Of a DNA stretch of 64,000 bases, positions 54,594-63,236 are shown in pieces; positions within the stretch are counted from its first letter, which is position 1, and the number at the start of each line of letters is the position of its first letter. The notes beneath the pieces are model-generated. The model ran no database searches, was not told the DNA's origin, and worked only from the letters and a program-made list of their open reading frames with translations. Source of the stretch: a bacterium (lineage in GTDB: Bacteria > Desulfobacterota > Binatia > Binatales > Binataceae); the NCBI GenBank assembly GCA_014896235.1, contig JADBKU010000028.1, positions 1-64,000 of the forward strand, given 5' to 3'. Both the position numbers and the translations under genes were made by a program.

Positions 54594-56342
54594 ATGTTCA
54601 AGCGACTGTTCCGATGGCTCCTGCGCACGATTTTTGTTTTGTTGATTTTGTTCGTGGTGGTGGCGGCAAGCGAATACTTGTCGCATCGCTACAAGCCGGG
54701 ATCGGTGCTCGTCCTGCAACTCGACGGTCCGGTGGTGGAGCGCGGCGAACAATCGCCGTTCGGCCTGTTCACTCAGCATCAAACCGCGCTCAATCTCGTG
54801 CGCCAGTCGCTGCAACAGGGCGAACGCGACAATCGGATTGTCGGACTGGCGATCAAGGTGATCGATCCGCAGATGGAGCTGGCGCAAGCGCAGGAACTCT
54901 GCGCGATGATTCGCGAATTTCGCAGCCACGGAAAATGGACCACCGCCTACATCGAGAGCGCCGGCGAAAGCGGTCTCGGAAACCTGCCTTATCTCGTCGC
55001 GGCCTCGGCGGACGAAGTCTCGATGATGCCGCAGGGCGAGATGAACATCCTCGGCGTCGGCATCCGCGAGGTATTCGCGCGCGGCTTGCTCGATTGGATC
55101 AAGGTGACGCCGAATTTCGCCGCGATCGGCAAATACAAAAGCGCCGCCAATGTCTTCACGCAGAAGGACTTCACTCCGGCCCAGCGCGAAGAGGACGACG
55201 CGTTGGCGGGAAATATGTTCGATCAATTGGTCGCCGGGATGGCCAAGGAACGCCATCTGCCCGCGGCGCAAATCGAGTCCGCCATCAACCAGGCGCCGTT
55301 GACGGCGGATCAAAGCCTGAAGGACAAGCTGATCGACCGCTTGGAATACGAAGATCAGTTCGACAAGCGGGTCAAGCACTATCGCGGCGAAAAGCACGAA
55401 TTGATTAACTACGACGACTACGCGCGCCCGTCGCTCGGATGGTTCGGGGGCGGCCGCGACAAAATCGCGATCGTCTATGGCGTCGGGGCGATCCAGCGCG
55501 GCCAGGGCGGTTTCGACCCGATGCTTGGGCCGGCTTCCGAAGCGATGACTTCAGACGACATGATCGACGCGTTCAAGGACGCGCGCGAAGACGATAACGT
55601 CAGGGCGGTGGTCTTTCGCGTCGATTCGCCGGGCGGGTCGGTAATCGCGTCGGAGCTGATCCGCCGCGCCGTGGAACTGACGGCGAAGAAAAAACCGGTC
55701 GTGGTGAGCATGTCGAGCTACGGCGCCTCGGGCGGCTTTTGGATCTCGACGCCGGCGGCGAAAATCATCGCCGATGCAGGCACGATTACCGGATCGATCG
55801 GCGTGCTGGGCGGCAAATTCAATGTCTCGGGAGGGGCGGAAGCGCTTGGTATCGCGAGCGGCGCTGTGACGCGCGGCGCCAACGCGATGATGTTCGATTC
55901 GTTCACGGACTTCACGCCCGCGCAGCAACAGATTTTCCGCGATCAGATTCTCGGCGACACCTACCAGTATTTTCTCAAGCTGGTCGCCGCGCAGCGCCAC
56001 ATGACGATCGCTCAGGTGAACGACGTGGCGCAGGGCCGCGTCTGGACCGGGCAGCAGGCGTTGCAGGTGAAATTGATCGACCAAATCGGCACGATGACCG
56101 ACGCGATCGCGGCGGCCAAGAAACTCGCCGGCATCAGCGCCGCCGCGCCGGTCCGGATCAAGGAGCTGCCGACCGAAACCGGACCGCTCGGCAAGCTGCT
56201 CAGCGGCCAAATTGCCGGAATGGCGTTCGCGGAGTGGCGCGTGCCGCCGGAATTCGCGCCTTTCGTGCGCGCGCTGCGCATGGCGGTCGAACGCCGCTCG
56301 ATGATCGGCGAAGTTTATTGTCCGATCGTGCCGATCATCTGA
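54594..56342 (+). CDS. sppA: Signal peptide peptidase SppA, 67-kDa type
   Basis: A membrane serine protease that degrades leftover signal peptides. It has 582 residues, an N-terminal anchor (LLRTIFVLLILFVVVAASEYL) and two tandem SppA domains. The catalytic Lys is in the N-terminal domain (IGKYKSAANVFTQKDFTP) and the Ser in the C-terminal domain (SMSSYGASGGFWIS), as in E. coli SppA. DSPGGSVIASELI is the expected oxyanion-region motif. The ATG at 54594 is chosen because the anchor follows at once; the frame is open further upstream but not protein-like. Confidence 0.94.
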   Translation: MFKRLFRWLLRTIFVLLILFVVVAASEYLSHRYKPGSVLVLQLDGPVVERGEQSPFGLFTQHQTALNLVRQSLQQGERDNRIVGLAIKVIDPQMELAQAQELCAMIREFRSHGKWTTAYIESAGESGLGNLPYLVAASADEVSMMPQGEMNILGVGIREVFARGLLDWIKVTPNFAAIGKYKSAANVFTQKDFTPAQREEDDALAGNMFDQLVAGMAKERHLPAAQIESAINQAPLTADQSLKDKLIDRLEYEDQFDKRVKHYRGEKHELINYDDYARPSLGWFGGGRDKIAIVYGVGAIQRGQGGFDPMLGPASEAMTSDDMIDAFKDAREDDNVRAVVFRVDSPGGSVIASELIRRAVELTAKKKPVVVSMSSYGASGGFWISTPAAKIIADAGTITGSIGVLGGKFNVSGGAEALGIASGAVTRGANAMMFDSFTDFTPAQQQIFRDQILGDTYQYFLKLVAAQRHMTIAQVNDVAQGRVWTGQQALQVKLIDQIGTMTDAIAAAKKLAGISAAAPVRIKELPTETGPLGKLLSGQIAGMAFAEWRVPPEFAPFVRALRMAVERRSMIGEVYCPIVPII

Positions 56343-56429
56343 TTGGCAGCCGCCCGGCTCGCGATACGATCGGGGCGTCCACGTGGTAAAGTCGTAATTC
56401 ATAATCTGCAATGGGAGGCGCGGACGATC

Positions 56430-56849
56430 ATGGATTCGGAACTCGAATCGTTCCTTAACGTTCTCGGCGAGGCCGAGCGCGCCGGCGGCCGGGTGCTGCA
56501 CGAGCTGATGGAGATCTGCGATTCGATGGACCTGCGCGAGCTGCTGCGCAAGGTTTCGCACGACGAAGGATATTTCGCCGGCGAGTTGGCTGGCCATGTC
56601 CGCCGCCTTGGCGGAACGCCTTCGAGCAAAACGGGCGATTTCGTCGAAAAAGTCCGCGCGGTCGCCGGTCTCAAAGGGAAGCTCGAACTGCTCAATCGCG
56701 GCCAGCGCTGGGTGATGCGCAAGATCAACGAGCGCGTCGGCTCGATCGCGGACGAGCGCCTCGCCGCGTTCCTGCGCGTGATGGCCGAGGCCCATGAAAC
56801 CAATATCGGCGCGGTGGACAAAATGATGGCTGCGGCGCCGCCGCGCTGA
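56430..56849 (+). CDS. DUF6306-like ferritin-fold protein
   Basis: A 139-residue all-helical protein. Sequence such as FLNVLGEAERAGGRVLHELM, HVRRLGGTPSSKTGDFVEKV, LLNRGQRWVMRKINERV and MAEAHETNIGAVDKMM matches what I recall of DUF6306, a ferritin-like family of unknown function. Acidic residues on helix 1 and His on helices 2 and 4 could bind metal. It follows sppA by 87 bp. The name is from memory of the pattern. Confidence 0.6.
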   Translation: MDSELESFLNVLGEAERAGGRVLHELMEICDSMDLRELLRKVSHDEGYFAGELAGHVRRLGGTPSSKTGDFVEKVRAVAGLKGKLELLNRGQRWVMRKINERVGSIADERLAAFLRVMAEAHETNIGAVDKMMAAAPPR

Positions 56850-56886
56850 TTTCGGCGCGGCCGAGGCGCACGCCGCGCCGCGGGTC

Positions 56887-57846
56887 TTAAATATGGCGCA
56901 ATAGCGAGCTGAGCACGAACGCCGCGACCAGGACCGCGCCAAATTCAAACTGGAGCTGGCCCGAGAGCATCATCGCGCGATTATGCCGATCGGCGTCAGG
57001 TCCGTCCGACACCAGCCGCGTCTCTTCGAGCGCGTGCGGCGCGGTGGTGACTACAGCAATCGCCAGCCATGGCGCGAGACCGGCGATCGCCGCAATCAAA
57101 ACGATCAGGTACGCGCCGAGATTCGACAATTTCAGTTCCTTGACCGCCGCCGCGCGCCCGATTATCACCGCCATCGTGCGCTTGCCGTGCGCCGCGTCGT
57201 TGTCGATATCGCGCAGATTGTTGGCCTGCAGCACGCCCGAGCAGAGCAGTCCGATCGGCAGCGAGATGACCGCCGCCGTGGCCGAGAAATGCAGCGCCTG
57301 CACGTAGTATGCGCCAAGCACGTAACCCGGTCCCATCAGCGCGAACACCATGAAATCGCCCAGCCCGTGATACGCCAGACTCAGCGGCGCGCCGGTGTAA
57401 AAGTACGATCCCGCCACGCCGATTACGCCCAGCGCCAGAATCGGCCAGCCGCATAGCCACGCGAGCCAGAGTCCCAGCACGATCCCCGCGGCGAAAGCGA
57501 TGACGCCGCCGCGAAAGACCTCGTCGGGATGGAGATAGCCGCGCTGGATCACCAATCCCGGCCCGAAATTCTCCGGCGACTGCCAGTCGGAGGAATCAGT
57601 GCCCTTGATGAAGTCGTAATAGTCGTTGACCATGTTGGCGCCGGCCTGCAGCGCCATCGCGGCCGCCGCCGCCATCAGATAGCGCAGAGGCGAGAACGCG
57701 CCCTCGCGATAAAGCGCGGCGAACGTCCCCACGGATACGCACATGAACGGCATCCCGAGCGTCCATGCGCGGCTCGCCTGCAGCCATAGCGCAAACCATC
57801 CGGGCCGCTCCGTCCCGCCAATCGCAACTCCATCCGCATTGTTCAT
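56887..57846 (-). CDS. menA: 1,4-dihydroxy-2-naphthoate polyprenyltransferase (MenA/UbiA family)
   Basis: Attaches a polyprenyl chain to DHNA in menaquinone synthesis, in the inner membrane. In 319 residues, the two Asp-rich motifs are NMVNDYYDFIKGTD and NNLRDIDNDAAHGKRTM, the latter diagnostic of MenA. Eight or nine hydrophobic helices are present. It suggests menaquinone use, fitting quinone-linked PyrD and glycolate oxidase. No other men gene is nearby. Confidence 0.87.
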   Translation of the reverse strand: MNNADGVAIGGTERPGWFALWLQASRAWTLGMPFMCVSVGTFAALYREGAFSPLRYLMAAAAAMALQAGANMVNDYYDFIKGTDSSDWQSPENFGPGLVIQRGYLHPDEVFRGGVIAFAAGIVLGLWLAWLCGWPILALGVIGVAGSYFYTGAPLSLAYHGLGDFMVFALMGPGYVLGAYYVQALHFSATAAVISLPIGLLCSGVLQANNLRDIDNDAAHGKRTMAVIIGRAAAVKELKLSNLGAYLIVLIAAIAGLAPWLAIAVVTTAPHALEETRLVSDGPDADRHNRAMMLSGQLQFEFGAVLVAAFVLSSLLRHI

Positions 57847-57931
57847 CGCGATTCCACGCCCCGCTGGAATTTCGGCCCGCGTGGCGGGCCGGTCAAAATT
57901 CTAATCGCGGCGGCCTCTCCGCGCGAGTGCG

Positions 57932-57976
57932 AAATAAAAAACGGCGGCGGGCGCAAAAATTCCGCGCCCGCCGCCG
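57932..57976 (-). terminator. Intrinsic terminator after the LLM operon
   Basis: On the minus strand a 13-bp GC stem (CGGCGGCGGGCGC and complement) with a 9-base loop is followed by T6-A-T3. It begins 62 bp after the first LLM stop and ends transcription of the 61.7-58.0 kb gene group. Confidence 0.9.
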
Positions 57977-58038
57977 GATCGTCTTCGCGCCGCCGCTGCG
58001 GCGCGCGGCGCGATCGGGTCAGGCCAAATCGCTCGCGC

Positions 58039-59421
58039 TCAAGCCTGCGCCCGCAGCGCCTCCAGCGAAACCAATTGCTCGCGCTGCGCGCCGTGAGCGT
58101 ACGGCCGCGCGCCGGGCTTGCGCTCGAACGGATCGACGATGCCCAGCTCCTTGCCGATTTCGCGCACCGCGGGCAAAACCTCTTGCCCAAGCAGGCGGAT
58201 GCTGGTCATGCGATCCTCGAAGCTGACCGGCCCCTGGCTCTGGAATACCCCGAACACGCCCGGCCGCAAAACTTCAAGAATTTTGCGGATCTTCGGAATG
58301 ACGGTCTTCGGCGTGCCAGTGATGATCTGCAGGCCGTCCTGCGCTTTCTGGTAGCTGCGGTAGATGGCGGCGCGCGCCTCTTCGATCGTGGCTTCGCCGC
58401 GCGCCAGCCGCCGCCGCGTGCTGTCGGCCACCGCCTGCAAGTTGCCCGGCTCGGCGTTGGCCTTGGCGCGATTAAGCTGCTCCGAGCTGACGCCGAGGAA
58501 ACCGCCCGACCCCGCGGTCATCGTGCGCGCCAGCCGCCGCGTCGCCTCTTTCGAATTGTAGCCCGGCGGCAGCGTATGCTCCGGACGCGAAAACGCGCCC
58601 TGTCCGCCGCCGAACAGATGCGCCTTGCCCAATTCCTGCGCCTTCTCTTCCGTCTCGGCCACGAAGACGTGCTGCAGATAGCCGAAATTCTCCGACCCCG
58701 CGACGTAGCCTTCGTTCGCCGCCGTGTCGCCGTAGATGTTCCACAGCTCCGCGGTCGCCGGCAGCGCGGTGCCGAGGCCGAGGTAGGGATAGCGATGCTT
58801 CGCGCACCAAACCACCGTCTCGGGACTCAGCACGCCCGGAATCATGATCGGCGGATGCGGCTTCTGGTATGGCGTCACCCAGGGATTCACGAAGCGGTAG
58901 TTGAAGTGCTTGCCCTCCCATCGGAACGGTCCCGGCCGCGTCCACGCGGCCAGAATCAGATCGTGCGCCTCCTCGAAGCGTTCGCGATTGTAGGCGGGAT
59001 TGGCCTGATTGAAGATCGATTCGCTGCCCGCGCCGCGCACCCATCCGGGCACCAGCCGGCCGCGCGAGATGCAATCGATCTCGGCCAGCTCCTCGGCGAT
59101 TCGGAGCGGATTCTTGAAGGTCGGCAGCGGATTGCCGAGCAGCACAATCTTCGCCTTTTTGGTAATTCGCGCGAGAATCGCCGCCTCGACGTTCATCACC
59201 GCGCCCATGCAGAACGGCGTGCCGTGATGCTCGTTGAGCATGATCGCGTCGAAGCCGACGTCCTCCGCATAGACCATCTCGTCGAGATATTCGTTGTATA
59301 AGCGCGAACCGACTTCGCGATCGAAAAAACGGTTCGGCACGCCGAAGAAGCCGCGATTCTTTATCACTTCGTCTTCGGGAACCTCCCGATAGGGCCGTTC
59401 CGTGAAATACATCAGGATCAT
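58039..59421 (-). CDS. LLM-class flavin-dependent oxidoreductase (long form, copy 1)
   Basis: A 460-residue luciferase-like monooxygenase of the bacterial F420/FMN-dependent superfamily. Blocks are MILMYFTERPYREVPEDEVI, NEHHGTPFCMGAVMNVEAAI, LLGNPLPTFKNPLRIAEELA, ISRGRLVPGWVRGAGSES and KHRYPYLGLGTAL. The 460-residue length is above the usual 320-380, with an extra C-terminal part. Substrates are unknown; relatives oxidise aromatic, sulfur or long-chain compounds. It is closely similar to the next gene, with 51 bp between, so a tandem duplication. Confidence 0.88.
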   Translation of the reverse strand: MILMYFTERPYREVPEDEVIKNRGFFGVPNRFFDREVGSRLYNEYLDEMVYAEDVGFDAIMLNEHHGTPFCMGAVMNVEAAILARITKKAKIVLLGNPLPTFKNPLRIAEELAEIDCISRGRLVPGWVRGAGSESIFNQANPAYNRERFEEAHDLILAAWTRPGPFRWEGKHFNYRFVNPWVTPYQKPHPPIMIPGVLSPETVVWCAKHRYPYLGLGTALPATAELWNIYGDTAANEGYVAGSENFGYLQHVFVAETEEKAQELGKAHLFGGGQGAFSRPEHTLPPGYNSKEATRRLARTMTAGSGGFLGVSSEQLNRAKANAEPGNLQAVADSTRRRLARGEATIEEARAAIYRSYQKAQDGLQIITGTPKTVIPKIRKILEVLRPGVFGVFQSQGPVSFEDRMTSIRLLGQEVLPAVREIGKELGIVDPFERKPGARPYAHGAQREQLVSLEALRAQA

Positions 59422-59472
59422 TGTTCTATCTCCTGGTTGTCAGCCAAGCGGCTTGCATCCCAACCGGCGCGC

Positions 59473-60876
59473 CTACACCCGCACCGATTCGTCGCGCGTG
59501 GGCGCGCGCTTGAGCGCCTCCAGATCGACCAGCGGCTCGTAGCTCGTTCCCGAGATGTGAGGCCGCGAACCCGGCTCGCGCTCGAACGGATCGACGATTC
59601 CGAGGCCGCGCGCGATCTCGCGCATCGCCGGCAGCACCTCCTGGCCCATCAGCCGGATACTCGTCAGCCGCTGCTCAGTCGTTAGCGGCCCTTGCGCCTG
59701 AAACAATCCGAGGATCCCCGGGCGCAGCACTTCCATGATCAGCTTGAGCTTCGGGATGACCGTCTTCGGCGTGCCGATAATGATCTGCAGGCCGTCCTGG
59801 GCCTTCTGATAGTTGCCGTAAATTTTGCGCTTGGCCTCTTCGATCGAAATCTGGCCGCTGCGCAAGCGCGCGCGAGTATCTTTCTTGTCGCGCGGCAAGC
59901 CGATATGCCGCACCTCGCCCGATTGCGACTCTTTGAGCTTCTCCGAGGTGATGCCGAGGAAGCCGTAGTCGGTCGCCTGACGCGCAAGGCGGCGAGTCGC
60001 TTCCTTGGAGTTATAGCCGGGCGGCAGGGTCCATTCCGGCCGTGAAAAATTGGCCGCGCCGCCGCCAAACAGGGCGGCTTTACCCTGCTCCTGCGCCTGT
60101 TCTTCGGTTTCCGCCAGATGAATCTGCTGCAAGTAGCCGAAATTCTCCGTGCCCGCCTGATAGCCCTCTTCGGCGGCCGTCTGGCCGTATAAATTCCACA
60201 ATTCGACCGTCGATTGCAGCGCGGTGCCGAGGCCGACGTAGGGATAGCGATGCTTCGCGCACCATACGACCGTCTCGGCGCTGATAACGCCGGGAATCCA
60301 GATTGGAGGACGGGGTTTCTGATACGGCAGCACCCACGGATTCACGTAGCGGAAATTAAAATGCTTGCCCTCCCATCGAAAGGGCCCCGGCCGCGTCCAG
60401 CACGCCATCACCAAATCGTGGGCTTCGTTGAAATACTCGCGGTTGTAGGCGGGATTCGCCTGATTGAAAATCTGCTCGCTGCCGGCGCCGCGCACCCACC
60501 CGGGCACCAGCCGGCCTTTCGAGATCAGATCGATTTCCGCCAACTCCTCGGCCAGCCGTACTGGATTCTTGACCACCGGCAGCGGATTTCCGAGCAGTAC
60601 GATGCGGGCTTTTTTCGTGATTCGCGCGAGAATCGCGGCCTCGACGTTCATCACCGCGCCCATGCAGAAAGGCGTTCCATGATGCTCGTTCAGCATGATG
60701 CCGTCGAAACCGACCTCTTCGGCATAGCACGCTTCGTCGAGATATTCGTTATACAGGCGCGCGCCCACCTCGGGATCATAAAAGCGGTTGGGCACGCCGA
60801 AGAAGCTGCGATTGCGGATTACTTCTTCTTCCGGAACGTCACGATACGGCCGCTCCGTGAAATACATCAGATGCAT
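59473..60876 (-). CDS. LLM-class flavin-dependent oxidoreductase (long form, copy 2)
   Basis: A 467-residue paralogue of the 58039 gene. The two share long identical blocks such as NEHHGTPFCMGAVMNVEAAI and GLQIIxGTPKTVIPK, but differ at about residues 300-360 (here FLGITSEKLKESQSG, then EVRHIGLPRDKKDT), where substrate specificity may reside. The ATG has AAGGAG upstream. It probably works with the upstream alpha/beta hydrolase (27 bp apart) as one operon. Confidence 0.88.
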   Translation of the reverse strand: MHLMYFTERPYRDVPEEEVIRNRSFFGVPNRFYDPEVGARLYNEYLDEACYAEEVGFDGIMLNEHHGTPFCMGAVMNVEAAILARITKKARIVLLGNPLPVVKNPVRLAEELAEIDLISKGRLVPGWVRGAGSEQIFNQANPAYNREYFNEAHDLVMACWTRPGPFRWEGKHFNFRYVNPWVLPYQKPRPPIWIPGVISAETVVWCAKHRYPYVGLGTALQSTVELWNLYGQTAAEEGYQAGTENFGYLQQIHLAETEEQAQEQGKAALFGGGAANFSRPEWTLPPGYNSKEATRRLARQATDYGFLGITSEKLKESQSGEVRHIGLPRDKKDTRARLRSGQISIEEAKRKIYGNYQKAQDGLQIIIGTPKTVIPKLKLIMEVLRPGILGLFQAQGPLTTEQRLTSIRLMGQEVLPAMREIARGLGIVDPFEREPGSRPHISGTSYEPLVDLEALKRAPTRDESVRV

Positions 60877-60903
60877 CGATGGTTCTCCTTTCGCGCCGTT
60901 CGC

Positions 60904-61695
60904 TTAAGCGAGAAATTCACGCACGAGCTTGACGAACTCGGGACCCTTCTCGATCTCCGGACGATGGCCGCAGTGCTCGAAAATGGTCACCTGAACGTCC
61001 GTGTTCGCCAGAGCCTGACGATAAGCCTCCGCCGCGCTGACCGGCACCACCGCGTCCTCGCGGCCCCAGATGATCCGGGTCGGCAATCCGCGCACGCCCT
61101 GCAGGAAATAGGGCAGGCTGGGATTGTGAAGGATCGGGTCCCACGCGATCCGCGCCGTCTCCGTACGCGCCTCCTCGAACGCCTCGAACTGTTCCGGCGT
61201 GCGTTCGCCGCCGTAGAGCTTGCGGAATTCGGGCGTCTCCTCGGCGTCATAGATCGTCGCGTTGAGCTGCGTGCCAATCGTCACGGCGAAAATATCCATG
61301 ATATCGCCGTCGGGCGGCTTGATTCCCGGCGGCGCGACCAGAACCATCTTGCGGAACGCCTTGCTGTCAGCGCTCGCCATCTCCGCCGCCGTCCATCCGC
61401 CGAACGAAAATCCAAGCACATCGATCGGTCCGAGATTCAGTTCGCGCAGCGCCCAAAGATAGAACAGCCCAAGCTCGTGGACAGTGCGAATCTGCTCGAC
61501 CCTCGGCGATTTGCCCATCCCCGGTTGAATCGGAATCACCAGCGTACGATCCTTCGCCAGAGCTTGGTGGTACGACATCCAACCCGGATGGCCCAGTTCT
61601 TCGTGCAGGATCAGCAGGGGCTTGCCTTGGCCGCCTTTGATAATCGCGAGGTCAGTCCCCGCTACATGGGTGATTTCCTCAGTCCATTCCGCCAT
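60904..61695 (-). CDS. Alpha/beta hydrolase
   Basis: A hydrolase of about 263 residues. The nucleophile is in DVLGFSFGGWTAAEMA, the acid in IIWGREDAVVPVSAAEAYR and the His in CGHRPEIEKGPEFVKLVREFL, a full triad of the meta-cleavage-product hydrolase type. Its operon position before two LLM oxidoreductases suggests ester or C-C bond cleavage in the same catabolic route. The ATG at 61695 is preferred; an ATG at 61737 is in frame. Confidence 0.87.
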   Translation of the reverse strand: MAEWTEEITHVAGTDLAIIKGGQGKPLLILHEELGHPGWMSYHQALAKDRTLVIPIQPGMGKSPRVEQIRTVHELGLFYLWALRELNLGPIDVLGFSFGGWTAAEMASADSKAFRKMVLVAPPGIKPPDGDIMDIFAVTIGTQLNATIYDAEETPEFRKLYGGERTPEQFEAFEEARTETARIAWDPILHNPSLPYFLQGVRGLPTRIIWGREDAVVPVSAAEAYRQALANTDVQVTIFEHCGHRPEIEKGPEFVKLVREFLA

Positions 61696-61840
61696 CTGAC
61701 GTGAATCCTCCGTATGGTGCGCGGCGATTAGCGCCATGAGGTCGCTTTCGCCGGCTGGTCTCGTTCGGCCGAAGCACGGCCGCCGAATCGGTACGCGAGC
61801 GCAATCTTAACGCGCCGTGAATCGAGATGCCGATTTTCCG

Positions 61841-63085
61841 TTAGATTACGTGTTCGGCATCGGCCGGCTTCGCAGGCGCCTTCAGCAACACCTGCTCGGC
61901 GTGAAGCTCGGCGATTTGCGCGTCGCTCAGGCCAAGCATTTCACGCATCACCGCTTCGTTGTCTTCGCCGACCAGCGCCGCGCGCAAATCGGTCCGGTCG
62001 GGATAGTTCGAAAACTTCACCGGCAGCGACGGCAGGTCGAACTCGCCAAAGCGAGGATCGCTGACCCGCCGCACGGTCTTGCGCTGGCGCATGTGCGGAT
62101 GGGCGACGGCTTCCTGAATCGAGTAAACGGGAGCGCAGGGCACGCGCTCCTTGTCGAGCGCCGCGACCGCCGCATCGCGATCGGGGAAGGTCGCGAACCA
62201 GTTCTCGATAATTTCCTTGAGCGCCGCGTTATTGCGCACGCGCCGGCCGTTGGTGCGGAAACGCTCGTCGTTGACCAGTTCCGGCATCCCCATCGCGCGC
62301 GCGAGCCGGGGAAATTCGTGCTGCTGCACCAACAGCATGATATAGCCGTCCTTCGCCTTGAATACGCCGGAAGGGCTGCCCACCGGATGCTGCGAGCCGT
62401 TGCGCCGCGGCTTGTACGTGTCCGGCCGCAGCGAAAGCACCGGCACGCTCAGTTCATGCATATGGAAATAGGTGTCCATCAGCGACGCGTCCAGGTACTG
62501 CCCCTTGCCGGTGCGCTCGGCGTTGAGCAGCGCATAACCCACGGCCATCGCGGCCGCCACTCCCGTGGAAACGTCGCCGATCGCCATCGTCGGCACGATC
62601 GGCGGACGATCGGGCTCGCCGAGCAGATCGGTCACGCCGGCGAACGCCGAGCCGATAAAATCGTAGCCCGGCCGCTTGCTGAGCGGACCGCTCTGGCCCG
62701 CGACAGAAATCGAGCACATCACCAGCTTCGGATTGATCTTGCTCAGCGTTTCGTAGCCGAAGCCCATCGCGCCAATCACGCCGGGGGCGAAATTCTCCAC
62801 CACGACGTCGATTTTCGGAATCATCGCGAGGATCAATTCTTTCGCGCGCGGTTTGCGCAAATCGATCCCCAGACTCCGCTTGCTATGGCTGTGCTGAAAA
62901 TAATAGGTGCTCATCCCGTCTTTGACGAGACCGAGCCGGCGCACGTGGTGGCCCTCGGGCGACCGTTCGACTTTGATCACGTCGGCGCCCAGCTCCGCCA
63001 TGATTCGCGTGCAGGTCGGTCCCGCCACGAAATGGGTGAAGTCGAGCACATGATAGCCTTTCAGCATTTGCGCCTGCTGCTCCAT
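61841..63085 (-). CDS. CaiB/BaiF-family (class III) CoA-transferase
   Basis: Transfers CoA between a CoA-thioester and a carboxylate through an aspartyl-CoA intermediate. In 414 residues, blocks are VLDFTHFVAGPTCTRIMAEL, GADVIKVERSPEGHHVRRLG, SKRSLGIDLRKPRAKEL, VVVENFAPGVIGAMGFGYET and the catalytic Asp in YLDASLMDTYFHM. HPVGSPSGVFKAKDGYIMLL is the small-domain entry. The ATG at 63085 has GGGGAG upstream. A degraded inverted copy of its 62163-62411 part lies 0.9 kb away at 63308-63545. It probably activates the substrate of the following operon. Confidence 0.92.
   Translation of the reverse strand: MEQQAQMLKGYHVLDFTHFVAGPTCTRIMAELGADVIKVERSPEGHHVRRLGLVKDGMSTYYFQHSHSKRSLGIDLRKPRAKELILAMIPKIDVVVENFAPGVIGAMGFGYETLSKINPKLVMCSISVAGQSGPLSKRPGYDFIGSAFAGVTDLLGEPDRPPIVPTMAIGDVSTGVAAAMAVGYALLNAERTGKGQYLDASLMDTYFHMHELSVPVLSLRPDTYKPRRNGSQHPVGSPSGVFKAKDGYIMLLVQQHEFPRLARAMGMPELVNDERFRTNGRRVRNNAALKEIIENWFATFPDRDAAVAALDKERVPCAPVYSIQEAVAHPHMRQRKTVRRVSDPRFGEFDLPSLPVKFSNYPDRTDLRAALVGEDNEAVMREMLGLSDAQIAELHAEQVLLKAPAKPADAEHVI
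62163..62411. repeat. Source segment of an inverted duplication
   Basis: This part of the CaiB gene (249 bp) recurs in inverse orientation at 63308-63545. See that entry for the differences. Confidence 0.9.
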
Positions 63086-63236
63086 CGTAAAGCTCCCCGG
63101 CCGTGGATCGCGCGTGATCCCGCCTCGCACCGCGTCCGGAGCCTTGCGGCTCCCGAAAAATCAGAATCCGATCGCTTACCAATGTTCATTCGCATACCTG
63201 TCGGGCAATAATCAACGCCTTCGCGGCTACGGACGC

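Noticed and set aside
55551-56948. Minus-strand 465-residue ORF opposite sppA
   Set aside because: It overlaps sppA and the DUF6306-like gene, both with clear family motifs; no domain is seen in the antisense frame.
61817-63211. Plus-strand 464-residue ORF opposite the CaiB gene
   Set aside because: A shadow frame. Its similarity to the region at 63300-63545 arises from the inverted duplication, not from a protein family.
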